In this document: positions 42,809 to 51,075 of the stretch, piece by piece | Layout of the letters: every line of letters starts with the position of its first letter | Numbering within the stretch: position 1 is the first letter of the stretch | From: JAFKKS01 sp050187875 | GTDB lineage: Bacteria; Pseudomonadota; Alphaproteobacteria; Rhizobiales; Xanthobacteraceae | DNA length: 64,000 bases | NCBI GenBank assembly: GCA_050187875.1 | Contig: JBFWXB010000005.1 | Location: 84,261-148,260 of the forward strand | Direction: 5' to 3' | Translations under genes and position numbers: made by a program | The notes under the pieces: model-generated | What the model was told of the DNA's origin: nothing | The model's database searches: none | Seen by the model: the letters and a program-made list of their open reading frames with translations, nothing else

Positions 42809-43783
42809 ATGCACATTGCTTTCCTCGATGTTGTGGACGCGGCCATCGAAGCGATGGTGCAAGAGCGCGTGCCGCGCGGAAGCACAATCGCCTTCGCGGC
42901 GGAGCGGACGGCAGATGCGCGCGCGGCCGTGCTCGGCGCTGCCGATGTCGCGTTCGTCATCGCCGCGCCCATCGACGCGGCGCTGATTGCGCAGGCGCCG
43001 CGGCTGCGCTTCATCCAGAAGCTCGGCGCCGGCATCGATCGCGTCGATCTTGCCGCGTGTCGCAGGCGCGGCATCACGCTGGCGCGGCTCGCGGCATCGA
43101 ATGCGGTGCCGGTCGCGGAGCATACGGTCCTCTTGATGCTCGCCGTGTTGCGGCGGCTGCCGCTGATGGATGCGCACACCCGCGCAGGACATTGGGACAA
43201 GGAGGCAGGGCGCGCGCGCAACCAGCATTTGCGCGGCAAGACCATCGGCCTGCTCGGATGCGGTGCGATCGGGCGCACCGTCGCCGAAATCCTCGCCGGC
43301 TTTAAGGTCGACGTCATCTACTTCGATCCGGTGCGCCTGCCGCCGGAGCAGGAAGCGCGGCTCGGCTTGCGCTACGCCGCGCAGGACGAGTTGCTGCGGA
43401 CCGCCGACGTCGTGTCGTTGCATCTGCCGCTGACGGCGGAGACACAAAAATTCATCGATCGCGAGAAGCTGGCGATGATGAAGCCCTCCGCCGTGCTCAT
43501 CAATTGCGCGCGTGGCGCGATCGTCGATGAAGGTGCGCTCGCAGACGCGTTGAAGAGCGGACGCCTGGCGGGCGCCGGCCTCGACGTTTTCGCGACGGAA
43601 CCGCCGGCGGGAAGCCCCTTGCTCGGCTTGGATAACGTTGTCGTCACGCCGCATTTCGCCGGCGCGACGCTCAACAATTTCGCCAATGTTCTCGATCGCG
43701 CTTTTCGCAATGCGCTTGCGCATGCGGAAGGTCGCGCGCTGCCCGGCGGCGACGTCGTTCTTGCGTCAACCGATCAACGATAA
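42809..43783 (+). CDS. D-2-hydroxyacid dehydrogenase family protein
   Basis: The 324-residue NAD(P)-dependent enzyme has the nucleotide motif LLGCGAIGRTVAEIL and the catalytic residues Arg in INCARGAIVDE, Glu in DVFATEPP and His in VTPHFAG. LGAGIDRVDL earlier in the chain is also family-typical. It reduces a 2-oxoacid or oxidises a D-2-hydroxyacid. It is divergent from hyuB across a shared control region and is followed 24 bases later by an aldolase-fold gene. Confidence 0.87.
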   Translation: MHIAFLDVVDAAIEAMVQERVPRGSTIAFAAERTADARAAVLGAADVAFVIAAPIDAALIAQAPRLRFIQKLGAGIDRVDLAACRRRGITLARLAASNAVPVAEHTVLLMLAVLRRLPLMDAHTRAGHWDKEAGRARNQHLRGKTIGLLGCGAIGRTVAEILAGFKVDVIYFDPVRLPPEQEARLGLRYAAQDELLRTADVVSLHLPLTAETQKFIDREKLAMMKPSAVLINCARGAIVDEGALADALKSGRLAGAGLDVFATEPPAGSPLLGLDNVVVTPHFAGATLNNFANVLDRAFRNALAHAEGRALPGGDVVLASTDQR

Positions 43784-43807
43784 GCGCACTTATTGCAGGA
43801 GGCGACG

Positions 43808-44563
43808 ATGGCCGAAGCGGCAAGGCGTCAAAAGACGTCGATGAGCGATGCGGAATGGCAGGCGCGCGTGGATTTGGCGGCGCTCTATCGCATCCTCGAT
43901 CATTTCGGCATGACGTATCTGATCTACACGCATCTGTCCGCGCGTGTGCCGGGCGAGAGCGGCCACTTTCTGATCAATCGCTTCGGCGAGATGTTCGACG
44001 AGGTGACGGCATCGAGCCTCATCAAGATGGACTTCGACGGCAACGTCATTGGTGAAGGCAACTACAGCCGCGCCGGCTTTGCGATCCACAGCGCGGTTTA
44101 TATGGCGCGGCCAGACGTCAATTGCGTCCTGCACACGCATTCGATCGCCGGCAGCGCCGTGTCTGCGGTGAAGGGCGGGCTGCAGCCGATCTCGCAGGAC
44201 GCGCTCGAGATTTACGACGAGCTTGGCTACCACGATTACGACGTTCCCGGCAGCAAGGAGGAGTGCGAGGCGCTCGGACGCAGCATTGCGAACGTCGACT
44301 GCGTCATCCTGCGCAACCACGGTTTGATGACGATCGGCGCCGATATCCAATCGGCGTTCATCCGCATGTATTACCTGGAGCAAGCCTGCAAGATTCAGGC
44401 GGCCGCCGCGGCCATGGGCGAAACGCTGCCGATGACGGCGCCGGTGCGTGAGGAAATCGCGACGAAGCTGCGGAAGCTGCGTGCGTCCGGCCGCTACGGT
44501 CAGCTCGAATGGGAAAGCCTGCGGCGGCTCTTGCGCAAGAAGGGCAGCGATCACGCGCGGTGA
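43808..44563 (+). CDS. Class II aldolase/adducin family protein
   Basis: The 251-residue protein has the class II aldolase fold with metal-binding histidines in VLHTHSIAGSA and LRNHGLMTIG. The region before the first histidines reads SRAGFAIHSAVY and lacks the catalytic glutamate of L-fuculose-phosphate aldolase, as in adducin-like members of unknown activity. AGGAGG six bases upstream of 43808 fixes the start. It forms a two-gene plus-strand unit with the hydroxyacid dehydrogenase. Confidence 0.85.
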   Translation: MAEAARRQKTSMSDAEWQARVDLAALYRILDHFGMTYLIYTHLSARVPGESGHFLINRFGEMFDEVTASSLIKMDFDGNVIGEGNYSRAGFAIHSAVYMARPDVNCVLHTHSIAGSAVSAVKGGLQPISQDALEIYDELGYHDYDVPGSKEECEALGRSIANVDCVILRNHGLMTIGADIQSAFIRMYYLEQACKIQAAAAAMGETLPMTAPVREEIATKLRKLRASGRYGQLEWESLRRLLRKKGSDHAR

Positions 44564-44588
44564 CGGAAGCCGGACGCACGCGCCACCG

Positions 44589-45377
44589 TTAAATCTCGAT
44601 TGCGCCTTCCATGTAGAAGGCGCAGTTGCCGACAAACGTCACGCGCTCGCCGCGCAAATGGCACTCGAATGTGCCGCCGCGCTTCGAGGCTTGGAAGGCG
44701 CGGACCACCGGCTTGTCGAGCCGCGCCGCCCAATAGGGCGCGACGCTCGCGTGCGCGGCGCCGGTCGCGGGATCCTCGTCGATGCCGTGACCGGGGGCAA
44801 AGAAGCGCGACACGCAATCGAAGCCGTTGTCGCCAGGCGCAGTCACGATCGTCGCGTGCCGGTCCGTGGCGCCGAGGCGGCGGAAGTCCGGTCGAACGGC
44901 GCGGACGGCCGCCGCATCTTCGAGCACGACGAGATAGTCGCGTCCGGCGAGAATTTCGCGCGGGCGCGGGTTGCCGAGCGCGGCGAGCAGGTCGGGATGC
45001 GGCATGACCGGCTTCGGCGGCCGCGTCGGGAAATCGATGGCCAGCCTTCCGTCGTCGCGGCGATCGACACGCAGCGCACCGGCGCGCGTGTCGAAGGTGA
45101 CCTGCCGCAGCGACGGCCGCAGCCGGTTGAAGACAAGCCAGGCCGTCGCCATGGTGGCGTGGCCGCAAATCTCCTCCTCGATCGTCGGCGTGAACCAGCG
45201 CAGCTTCGGGTTGCTCTCATCGTCGATCAGGAACGCCGTCGTCGTCATGTTGTTTTCGGCGGCAATGGCCTGCTGCGTCTCGTCGTCCAGCCAGGCCTCG
45301 AGCAGAACCACGGCGGCCGGATTCCCGGTGAAAGGACGGTCGCTGAAGGCGTCGATCTGATAGATGGGAAGGCGCAT
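44589..45377 (-). CDS. PhzF-family protein lacking the usual catalytic glutamate
   Basis: The 262-residue protein has the PhzF/diaminopimelate-epimerase-like fold, with YQIDAFSDRPFTGNPAAVVL at the N-terminus, EEEICGHATMATAW and DEDPATGAAHASVAPYW. Family members have SETAF with an active-site glutamate around residue 45. Here the segment is NNMTTTAFL, so Thr46 stands where that glutamate should be. The protein may therefore be inactive as an isomerase or catalyse something else. Its neighbours are two FAD oxidoreductases and a hydantoin cluster. Confidence 0.85.
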   Translation of the reverse strand: MRLPIYQIDAFSDRPFTGNPAAVVLLEAWLDDETQQAIAAENNMTTTAFLIDDESNPKLRWFTPTIEEEICGHATMATAWLVFNRLRPSLRQVTFDTRAGALRVDRRDDGRLAIDFPTRPPKPVMPHPDLLAALGNPRPREILAGRDYLVVLEDAAAVRAVRPDFRRLGATDRHATIVTAPGDNGFDCVSRFFAPGHGIDEDPATGAAHASVAPYWAARLDKPVVRAFQASKRGGTFECHLRGERVTFVGNCAFYMEGAIEI

Positions 45378-45401
45378 GACTATTCCTGTCGCGTGAGTTC
45401 G

Positions 45402-46745
45402 CTAGACCGTCGTCGACCCCGCGCGCGTGCGGCGCAGGTAGTTTCCTGACTCGGTGCGGTCCAACACGCGATAGAGCGTCATCAACGCGCGCACGAGGGG
45501 AGCGGCGATCCGCCGGACACCGATCGGGCGAATGGGCGTCGCCGGCATGAAGATCGCTCCCTCGTCGTCGCCGGCGAAGCGCGCCGCCATCTCGCGGCCG
45601 AGCAATGTCGCGTAAACGAGGCCGCGGCCACTCAAGCCAATGACGGTCCAAAGGCCGTTCGCCAGCTCGTGGACGTGAGGATAATGGTCGGCCGTCATGT
45701 CGACCCAGCCGGTCCAGCTCTCGGCCCAAGCCGCATCGCCCGCTTGCGGGAAGACTTCGCGCATCCGCGCCGTCGCTTTGGCGCGAAACTCCTTGCCATC
45801 GACATTGAAGGCCGGCCCATCGACGCTGAGATGCAGGCGGCCGTCCGGGAGCAAACGGATTCCGGAATAAAGACGCCGCGTATCGGTCAGGGAATGTCCT
45901 TCAGGAAGGATCGTGCGGCGCACATTGTCGGAGAGCGGTTCCGTGACGAGCTGATAGGCGCGCATCGGGATGAAGGAGAGTCTCAGGCGCGGCCATAATT
46001 CGTCGAGATAGGCGCCGCCGGCCAGCAGGACGCGCCGGGCGTCGACGACGCCGGCGGCCGTATGGATGCGCCATTCCGTGCCGCGCGGCTCCAGCCGCAC
46101 GACGCGCGAGTTCTCGTAGATGTCGACGCCGCGCTTTTGCGCTGCGAGAGCAAGCCCGCGCACGTAAGCCAGCGGATTGATCTGTCCGCCGCGCTGATCG
46201 GCGAGGATATACGAATAATGCGTGCTGCCGACGATGGCGTGGGCGTCTCGGCCGGTGAGGAGCCTCACCGGCGCGCCGCGCGCGGACCAGAAGGCCGCGC
46301 GCGCCGCAAGGCCCTGTGCGCCCGCCGCGCTGTTGGCAGCGAAGAGCAGGCCCTTCTGACTGGCGTCACACGCAATTGCGTAGCGCCGGATCAAGTCGAA
46401 GACATAGTTCGGACCGGCCGCTGTCGCGTCCATGATGCGCCGCCCGGCCGTCTCGCCGAAATGCGCGAGGAGGTGACTCTCCGAATGCTTGCTGTAGGGA
46501 ACGACCTGCCCGAAGGCGCGGCCGGAGCCGCCCCAGCCGACCTCGCGGGCTTCCAACACGACGCAGGCGATGCCGCGCTCGGCGAGATGCAGCGCGGCGG
46601 AAAGGCCCGTGTCACCGGCGCCGATGATCGCGACGTCGGTTGCGATCTCTCCCTTCAATGCCGGGCGCGCGAGCGGAGGCGGCGCCGACGCTTGGTATGT
46701 TCGGGAGAGCGGGCTTGGATCGTCGAGCGGACAAAACAGCGACAT
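45402..46745 (-). CDS. FAD-dependent oxidoreductase (DAO family, PuuB-like)
   Basis: The 447-residue flavoprotein has the dinucleotide motif DVAIIGAGDTGLSAALHLAE near residue 37 and GWGGSGRAFGQVVPYS. The C-terminal FAD contact GLWTVIGLSGRGLVYATLLG is also present. The arrangement matches gamma-glutamylputrescine oxidase and other amine-oxidising DAO proteins. An Asp replaces the more usual Tyr or Phe in GAGxTG. The ATG at 46745 is favoured; the frame is open for 18 more residues. It is divergent from the TctC-type receptor gene. Confidence 0.85.
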   Translation of the reverse strand: MSLFCPLDDPSPLSRTYQASAPPPLARPALKGEIATDVAIIGAGDTGLSAALHLAERGIACVVLEAREVGWGGSGRAFGQVVPYSKHSESHLLAHFGETAGRRIMDATAAGPNYVFDLIRRYAIACDASQKGLLFAANSAAGAQGLAARAAFWSARGAPVRLLTGRDAHAIVGSTHYSYILADQRGGQINPLAYVRGLALAAQKRGVDIYENSRVVRLEPRGTEWRIHTAAGVVDARRVLLAGGAYLDELWPRLRLSFIPMRAYQLVTEPLSDNVRRTILPEGHSLTDTRRLYSGIRLLPDGRLHLSVDGPAFNVDGKEFRAKATARMREVFPQAGDAAWAESWTGWVDMTADHYPHVHELANGLWTVIGLSGRGLVYATLLGREMAARFAGDDEGAIFMPATPIRPIGVRRIAAPLVRALMTLYRVLDRTESGNYLRRTRAGSTTV

Positions 46746-46818
46746 TGCAGTGCACACAAATTGAATGCGGTACGCTTGATGCCGCGGCGAGCGTGGCAAA
46801 TTGCATCATAGCCAATCT

Positions 46819-46836
46819 TATACAAAGGTATACAAT
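46819..46836. promoter_or_regulatory. Operator candidate upstream of the TctC-type gene
   Basis: The sequence holds TATACAA twice, at 46819-46825 and 46829-46835, ten bases apart, in an AT-rich patch 26 bases before the receptor ATG. The minus-strand 10-mer ATTGTATACC (46827-46836) is identical to 26301-26310. A GntR-type regulator is a plausible binder. Confidence 0.45.
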
Positions 46837-46861
46837 AAGTCTGGTCGATGGGGAGGGTGAG

Positions 46862-47818
46862 ATGCTGCGATATTTTGCTCTTGCGGTCGTCTTGGCGCTT
46901 TCGACGGCATCCGCCGGCGCCGACACTTATCCGGCGCGGCCGATTTCTCTCGTCGTGCCCTTCGGGCCGGGAAGCGCGACCGACATTTTCGCGCGGATCG
47001 TCACCCAAACGCTGCAAGACGATCTCGGGCAGACGATCATCGTCGACAACAAGCCGGGCGCCAACGCCGTCATCGCCGCCGAGTATGTCGCGCGGGCGCA
47101 GCCCGACGGGTATACGCTGATGATCAGCACGGCAAGCGCGCACGCCTCGAACGTCTACCTGATCAAGAACTTGCGCTACGACCCGATCAAGGATTTCGAG
47201 CCGATCGCCTGGATCGGCACGGTCAACTTCTTCGTCGCGGTTGAAGGCTCGTCGCCTTACAAGACGCTCGACGATCTGCTGACGGCGGCGCGGAAGAATC
47301 CGGGCAAGCTCAGCTTCGCAAATTCCAGCGCCTCCGCGATCGTGTCGAACCAAGCGGTCGCGAAGTTTGGCGGCTTGGACGTCATTCACGTTCCCTATAA
47401 GAGCTCGCCGCAAGCGATGACGGATGTCGTGGCGGGGCAAGTCACCGCGATGATCGCCGACTTTCCGGCAGCCGCCTCCTATCTCGCGTCGGGCAAGCTT
47501 CGCGCCCTTGCGGTTACCGGGGCCAAACGCTCGGAGCTCTATCCGGACATTCCGACCTTGGCCGAACTGGGCATGAAAGACTTCGACCTCATCGGCTGGT
47601 TCGGCATCTATGCGCCGGCCGGCACGCCGAAAGACGTGGTGCAGCTTCTCAGCAAGAAGCTGAGCGTGGTCATGGCAAAGCCGGCGGTGAAGCAGCGTCT
47701 CAATCAACTCGGCTATGAGGTCTTCAGCACGTCGCCGGATGCGCTTCGCGATCACACCAAAGCCGAAATCGCGAATTGGGGCCGCTACGTGAAAGACTTC
47801 GATATTTTGACGAAGTGA
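46862..47818 (+). CDS. Tripartite tricarboxylate transporter receptor (TctC/Bug family)
   Basis: The 318-residue periplasmic protein has a short signal peptide (LRYFALAVVLALSTASAGAD) and the Bug core: YPARPISLVVPFGPGSATDI, VIVDNKPGANAVIAAEYVAR and HVPYKSSPQAMTDVVAGQV. Bug proteins capture carboxylates and similar small molecules. No TctA/TctB membrane genes are adjacent, so it is an orphan receptor, as is common in this family. GGGAGGGTGAG precedes the ATG at 46862. A strong hairpin follows the stop directly. Confidence 0.88.
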   Translation: MLRYFALAVVLALSTASAGADTYPARPISLVVPFGPGSATDIFARIVTQTLQDDLGQTIIVDNKPGANAVIAAEYVARAQPDGYTLMISTASAHASNVYLIKNLRYDPIKDFEPIAWIGTVNFFVAVEGSSPYKTLDDLLTAARKNPGKLSFANSSASAIVSNQAVAKFGGLDVIHVPYKSSPQAMTDVVAGQVTAMIADFPAAASYLASGKLRALAVTGAKRSELYPDIPTLAELGMKDFDLIGWFGIYAPAGTPKDVVQLLSKKLSVVMAKPAVKQRLNQLGYEVFSTSPDALRDHTKAEIANWGRYVKDFDILTK

Positions 47819-47846
47819 GTCTGATCCAACGCAGTTGGATCAGACT
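47818..47846 (+). terminator. Perfect 13-bp hairpin after the TctC-type gene
   Basis: AGTCTGATCCAAC-GCA-GTTGGATCAGACT is a perfect inverted repeat beginning in the stop codon of the receptor gene and lying 24 bases before the next start. The stem is long and symmetric, but only a short T-run follows. It may act as a terminator or mRNA stabiliser, or bind a regulator as DNA. Confidence 0.65.
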
Positions 47847-47869
47847 CTCGCGTTTAGATGGGAATTGCC

Positions 47870-49147
47870 ATGGCCGGCGCCGAAAACTTGCGAGCCTCAA
47901 AGCGCATTGGTGTGATCGGCGCCGGAGCGGTCGGCCTTTGCTGCGCGCTTCATCTGCGCCAGCGCGGGCATGACGTCGACCTGATCGACTATCGCAATCC
48001 GGGGGAGGGGGCTTCTCTCGGCAACGCCGGCATCATTGCGACGTCGGAAGTGTTCCCGGTGGCGCGTCCGGGAACGCTGCGGCAAGTGCCGCGCATGCTG
48101 CTCGATCCGATTGGCCCCCTGGTCATCAGGCCGAGCTACGCGCCGAAAATCGCTCCGTGGCTCGCGCGGTTTCTGCTCGCAAGCCGGCCTGCGCAGGTCG
48201 ATCGCCTTTCGCGTGCGCTGGCTGGGCTTCTCGCGCCGGCGGGGGATGCGTGGCGCGAAGTAGCGAAGCTTTGTCACGCGGACAGCCGTCTGGAAATGAC
48301 GGGGTGGCTGCGCCTGCAAGCGACGCCGGCGCAGATGCGCCGCGCGCAAAGCGACGCCGAGGCGCAGCGGCGATTGGGCGTTCGCAGTGAAGTCCTGTCC
48401 GTCGATGAGGCCCGGGAGCTCGAGCCCGCGCTCTCGCGCAACTTTGCGGGTGCAGCTTATTTTCCCGATGCCGGAAAGATCACCTCGCCTTTGGGAATGA
48501 TGCGCGCGATTGCTGCACATCTTCGATCGGCTGGCGTTGAATTCTGGAAGGGGAGGGCGCAGCGGATCGAGGCGTCCCCGGCCGAAGCGGTCGTCGTGGA
48601 CGAGGCCGGCAAGCGTAGCGTTTACGACCAAGTCGTTATCGCTGCTGGTGCCTGGTCGCGACGGCTGGTGCAAAGCCTCGGGGCCGATGTGTGCCTTGAT
48701 ACCGAGCGCGGCTATCACGTGATGCTGCCGACGCCGGAGAAAACGGTAAAGCGCGCGGTCAGTGTGCCGGTTCCGGGCTACTCGCTGGTGCAGATGGAAG
48801 ACGGCCTGCGCGTCACCACGGGCATCGAGTTCGCAGGGCTTGATGCGCCAGCGGACTTCCGCCGCATCCGGCGCATCCTGCGCGAGGTCGGGAAAATCCT
48901 GCCGGGCGTGGCGCCGCAACCGCGAAGTGAGTGGCTGGGCTTTCGTCCCTCGATGCCGCAGTCGCTGCCGGTGATTGGACCGCTGGAGAACGCGCGAACC
49001 GTTTTCCTCGCCTTCGGGCATGGCCATCTCGGCCTGACCCTCGCGCCCGTCACGGGCCGCGTCGCGGCACAAATGATCGACGGTGAAACGCCCTCGGTCG
49101 ACATGACGCCGTTTCTCCCGGCGCGTCATGTTTGGCCGCGCTCATGA
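47870..49147 (+). CDS. D-amino acid dehydrogenase-like FAD oxidoreductase (DadA family)
   Basis: The 425-residue flavoprotein has the FAD motif IGVIGAGAVGLCCALHLRQR, then GASLGNAGIIATSEVFPVA, and a C-terminal FGHGHLGLTLAPVTGRVAAQ typical of DadA. It would deaminate D-amino acids or related amines and pass electrons to the respiratory chain. The ATG at 47870 (TGGGA upstream) is preferred over 47858. Its last bases overlap the end of the convergent LysR gene by six. Confidence 0.87.
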   Translation: MAGAENLRASKRIGVIGAGAVGLCCALHLRQRGHDVDLIDYRNPGEGASLGNAGIIATSEVFPVARPGTLRQVPRMLLDPIGPLVIRPSYAPKIAPWLARFLLASRPAQVDRLSRALAGLLAPAGDAWREVAKLCHADSRLEMTGWLRLQATPAQMRRAQSDAEAQRRLGVRSEVLSVDEARELEPALSRNFAGAAYFPDAGKITSPLGMMRAIAAHLRSAGVEFWKGRAQRIEASPAEAVVVDEAGKRSVYDQVVIAAGAWSRRLVQSLGADVCLDTERGYHVMLPTPEKTVKRAVSVPVPGYSLVQMEDGLRVTTGIEFAGLDAPADFRRIRRILREVGKILPGVAPQPRSEWLGFRPSMPQSLPVIGPLENARTVFLAFGHGHLGLTLAPVTGRVAAQMIDGETPSVDMTPFLPARHVWPRS

Positions 49148-50032
49148 CGTGAGCCTCCGGCAGGTCTCGATGAAGTGGCGGACACGGCTCTTGAGCGCGG
49201 TCCTTTGCCAGGCGACGACCGTCTCGACGCAGGTGTCGCAATCGTCGATCTTTCTGACGGCGAGGCCTTTGTGCGCGAGACGTTGGATGCTTTCAGGATA
49301 GAGCGTAACGCCAAGGCCCGCGGCGACCAGGCCGATGATGGCTGTCGTGTTTGAGGCTTCGTAAGCAAGGCGCGGCTTGAGGGCACGCAGCCGGAAAATC
49401 CGATCGACGATCGCGCGGTAGGAATCCCACTGCTCCATATCGCCGATGACGAGACCGCACTGGGCAAGATCGCTCAGGAGAAGCTCCGGCTTTTTCGTCA
49501 GAGGGTGCTTCGCCGGGAGCACCGCGAGAATGCGCTCGCTGCTGAGGCGGTGCGTCGCAAACTCGCTGTGCCGCCACGGCCCGATGAGAAAGCCGACGTC
49601 GATAGTTCCCTGCGCGAGAGCCACCTTCTGCGCTTCCGTGCGCAGATACTTGATCTCGACATTGATCTCCGGGAAGCGCTCGCCGAACGCTTTGACCGCT
49701 TGCGGCATCGTCTCGGCGGTGGCGAAGGCCATGTAGCCGACCCGCAGCCGTCCGGTCTTTCCTTCGGAAATCCGCCGCGCACGTTCGATCGAACCGGCGA
49801 CAAGGCCGGCAATGCCGGTATTGTCTTCGTAGAACTGCCGGCCGGCCTCGGTGAGGCCGACGGTCCGTGTCGTCCGCACCAGCAATGCAAAGCCGAGCGC
49901 GCTTTCAAGCTCCTTGATCCGCCGCGACAGCGCCGACTGGTCGAGCGCCAACCGCTCGGCCGCCCGTCGAAAGTTGAGCTCTTCCGCAACGGCCAAGAAC
50001 GAGCGGATCTGCTCGAATTCCGGAAGATGCAT
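49142..50032 (-). CDS. LysR family transcriptional regulator
   Basis: The 296-residue protein has an N-terminal helix-turn-helix (RAAERLALDQSALSRRIKEL, about residues 16-35) and a LysR effector domain (LRVGYMAFATAETMPQAVKA ... GLVAAGLGVTLYPES). It is divergent from the N-carbamoylsarcosine-amidase-like gene and overlaps the end of the DadA-like gene. The 187-base divergent region contains ATAATAG and other AT-rich patches. It probably controls the amidase and perhaps the liv operon. Confidence 0.88.
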   Translation of the reverse strand: MHLPEFEQIRSFLAVAEELNFRRAAERLALDQSALSRRIKELESALGFALLVRTTRTVGLTEAGRQFYEDNTGIAGLVAGSIERARRISEGKTGRLRVGYMAFATAETMPQAVKAFGERFPEINVEIKYLRTEAQKVALAQGTIDVGFLIGPWRHSEFATHRLSSERILAVLPAKHPLTKKPELLLSDLAQCGLVIGDMEQWDSYRAIVDRIFRLRALKPRLAYEASNTTAIIGLVAAGLGVTLYPESIQRLAHKGLAVRKIDDCDTCVETVVAWQRTALKSRVRHFIETCRRLTS

Positions 50033-50219
50033 CGTCGTTGTCCTCTGGACGTCGCGGCGGCGCTCGCGTCGCGCGGGCGCTCCCATTTATGCACGAATGT
50101 CCATAATAGAGGATAATTCACCCATTCCGCTTCCCATCATCCGGTCTTGTAATGGGCCGAACTTACACATCGCGCCGGCGCGGATCGGCCTGCCGGGCGC
50201 GCGAAACGGGAGACAACGG

Positions 50220-50927
50220 ATGTTGGACAAGGATCTCGATGCCGTCCTCAAGCAAGCCTTCGAGGCGAGCACCCGCATTTACAAGGAACGTGGATTCCAG
50301 CGGCGGATCGGCTTCGGCCGCAAGCCCGCGCTGATCAGCGTCGATCTTGCCAATGCCTGGACGCGGCCCGGCAATCCGTTTTCTTGCGAGAATGTCGACG
50401 AGGAGATCATCCCGGGCATGCAGCGGCTGCTCAAAGCATGCCGGGATAACGGCGCCGTCGTCGTGCATATCACGACGGCCTATCAAAACACCGATCGGAA
50501 CGATCCCGCCACCGATATGGGACTTTGGCACTGCAAGATCCCCGTCGAGGCGGTCAATCTGGAAGACAAGGATCTCTGGGCGATCGATTCCCGCATCGCG
50601 CCGATCGACGGCGAGTACGTCCTCATGAAAAAGCGCGCGAGCGCGTTCAGCGGAACGCCTTTGGCCGGATACCTGCGCGCGGCGGGCGTCGACACCATAC
50701 TTGTCACAGGCGTGACCGCTACGGCGTGCGTGCGCACGACCATCTGCGATGGCCTGGCGGAAGGGTTCCGCACGATTGCCGTGCGCGAGTGCATCGGGGA
50801 TCGTGTGCCGGGCGCCGTTGCCTGGAACCTTTACGACATCGACGCCAAGTTTGCCGATGTCGAGAGTGTCGACACCTGCGTCAAATATCTCAATAATCTG
50901 CGCGGGACTTCGCTCGCGGCGGAATAA
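50220..50927 (+). CDS. Isochorismatase-family hydrolase, N-carbamoylsarcosine amidase-like
   Basis: The 235-residue cysteine hydrolase has the isochorismatase-fold triad: Asp in ALISVDLANAWT, Lys in YVLMKKRASAFSG and the nucleophile Cys in VTGVTATACVRTTICDG. The overall spacing resembles N-carbamoylsarcosine amidase, which releases CO2 and ammonia from carbamoyl-amino acids after hydantoin opening, and also maleamate amidohydrolase. The ATG at 50220 follows GGGAG. The hyuAB genes in the same island make a carbamoyl substrate attractive. It is divergent from the LysR gene and upstream of the liv genes. Confidence 0.85.
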   Translation: MLDKDLDAVLKQAFEASTRIYKERGFQRRIGFGRKPALISVDLANAWTRPGNPFSCENVDEEIIPGMQRLLKACRDNGAVVVHITTAYQNTDRNDPATDMGLWHCKIPVEAVNLEDKDLWAIDSRIAPIDGEYVLMKKRASAFSGTPLAGYLRAAGVDTILVTGVTATACVRTTICDGLAEGFRTIAVRECIGDRVPGAVAWNLYDIDAKFADVESVDTCVKYLNNLRGTSLAAE

Positions 50928-51027
50928 GCCGCTGCTGTACGGCAGTGATTGATCTGTCGGACATCGCAACCAGCAGGCGAATGCCGTTGTAAGGGACAGA
51001 GACGCAAACTATCGTGATGAAACGAAA

Positions 51028-51056
51028 GGCTGGCCTCGCTCATGCAGAGGCCAGCC
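51028..51056 (+). terminator. Hairpin in the leader of the liv operon
   Basis: GGCTGGCCTC-GCTCATGCA-GAGGCCAGCC is a perfect 10-bp stem with a 9-base loop, 20 bases upstream of the livJ-type start. No uridine run follows, so it may be a leader structure protecting or regulating the liv mRNA rather than a simple terminator of the amidase gene. Confidence 0.55.
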
Positions 51057-51075
51057 AATAAAGGGAGAGGGCGTT

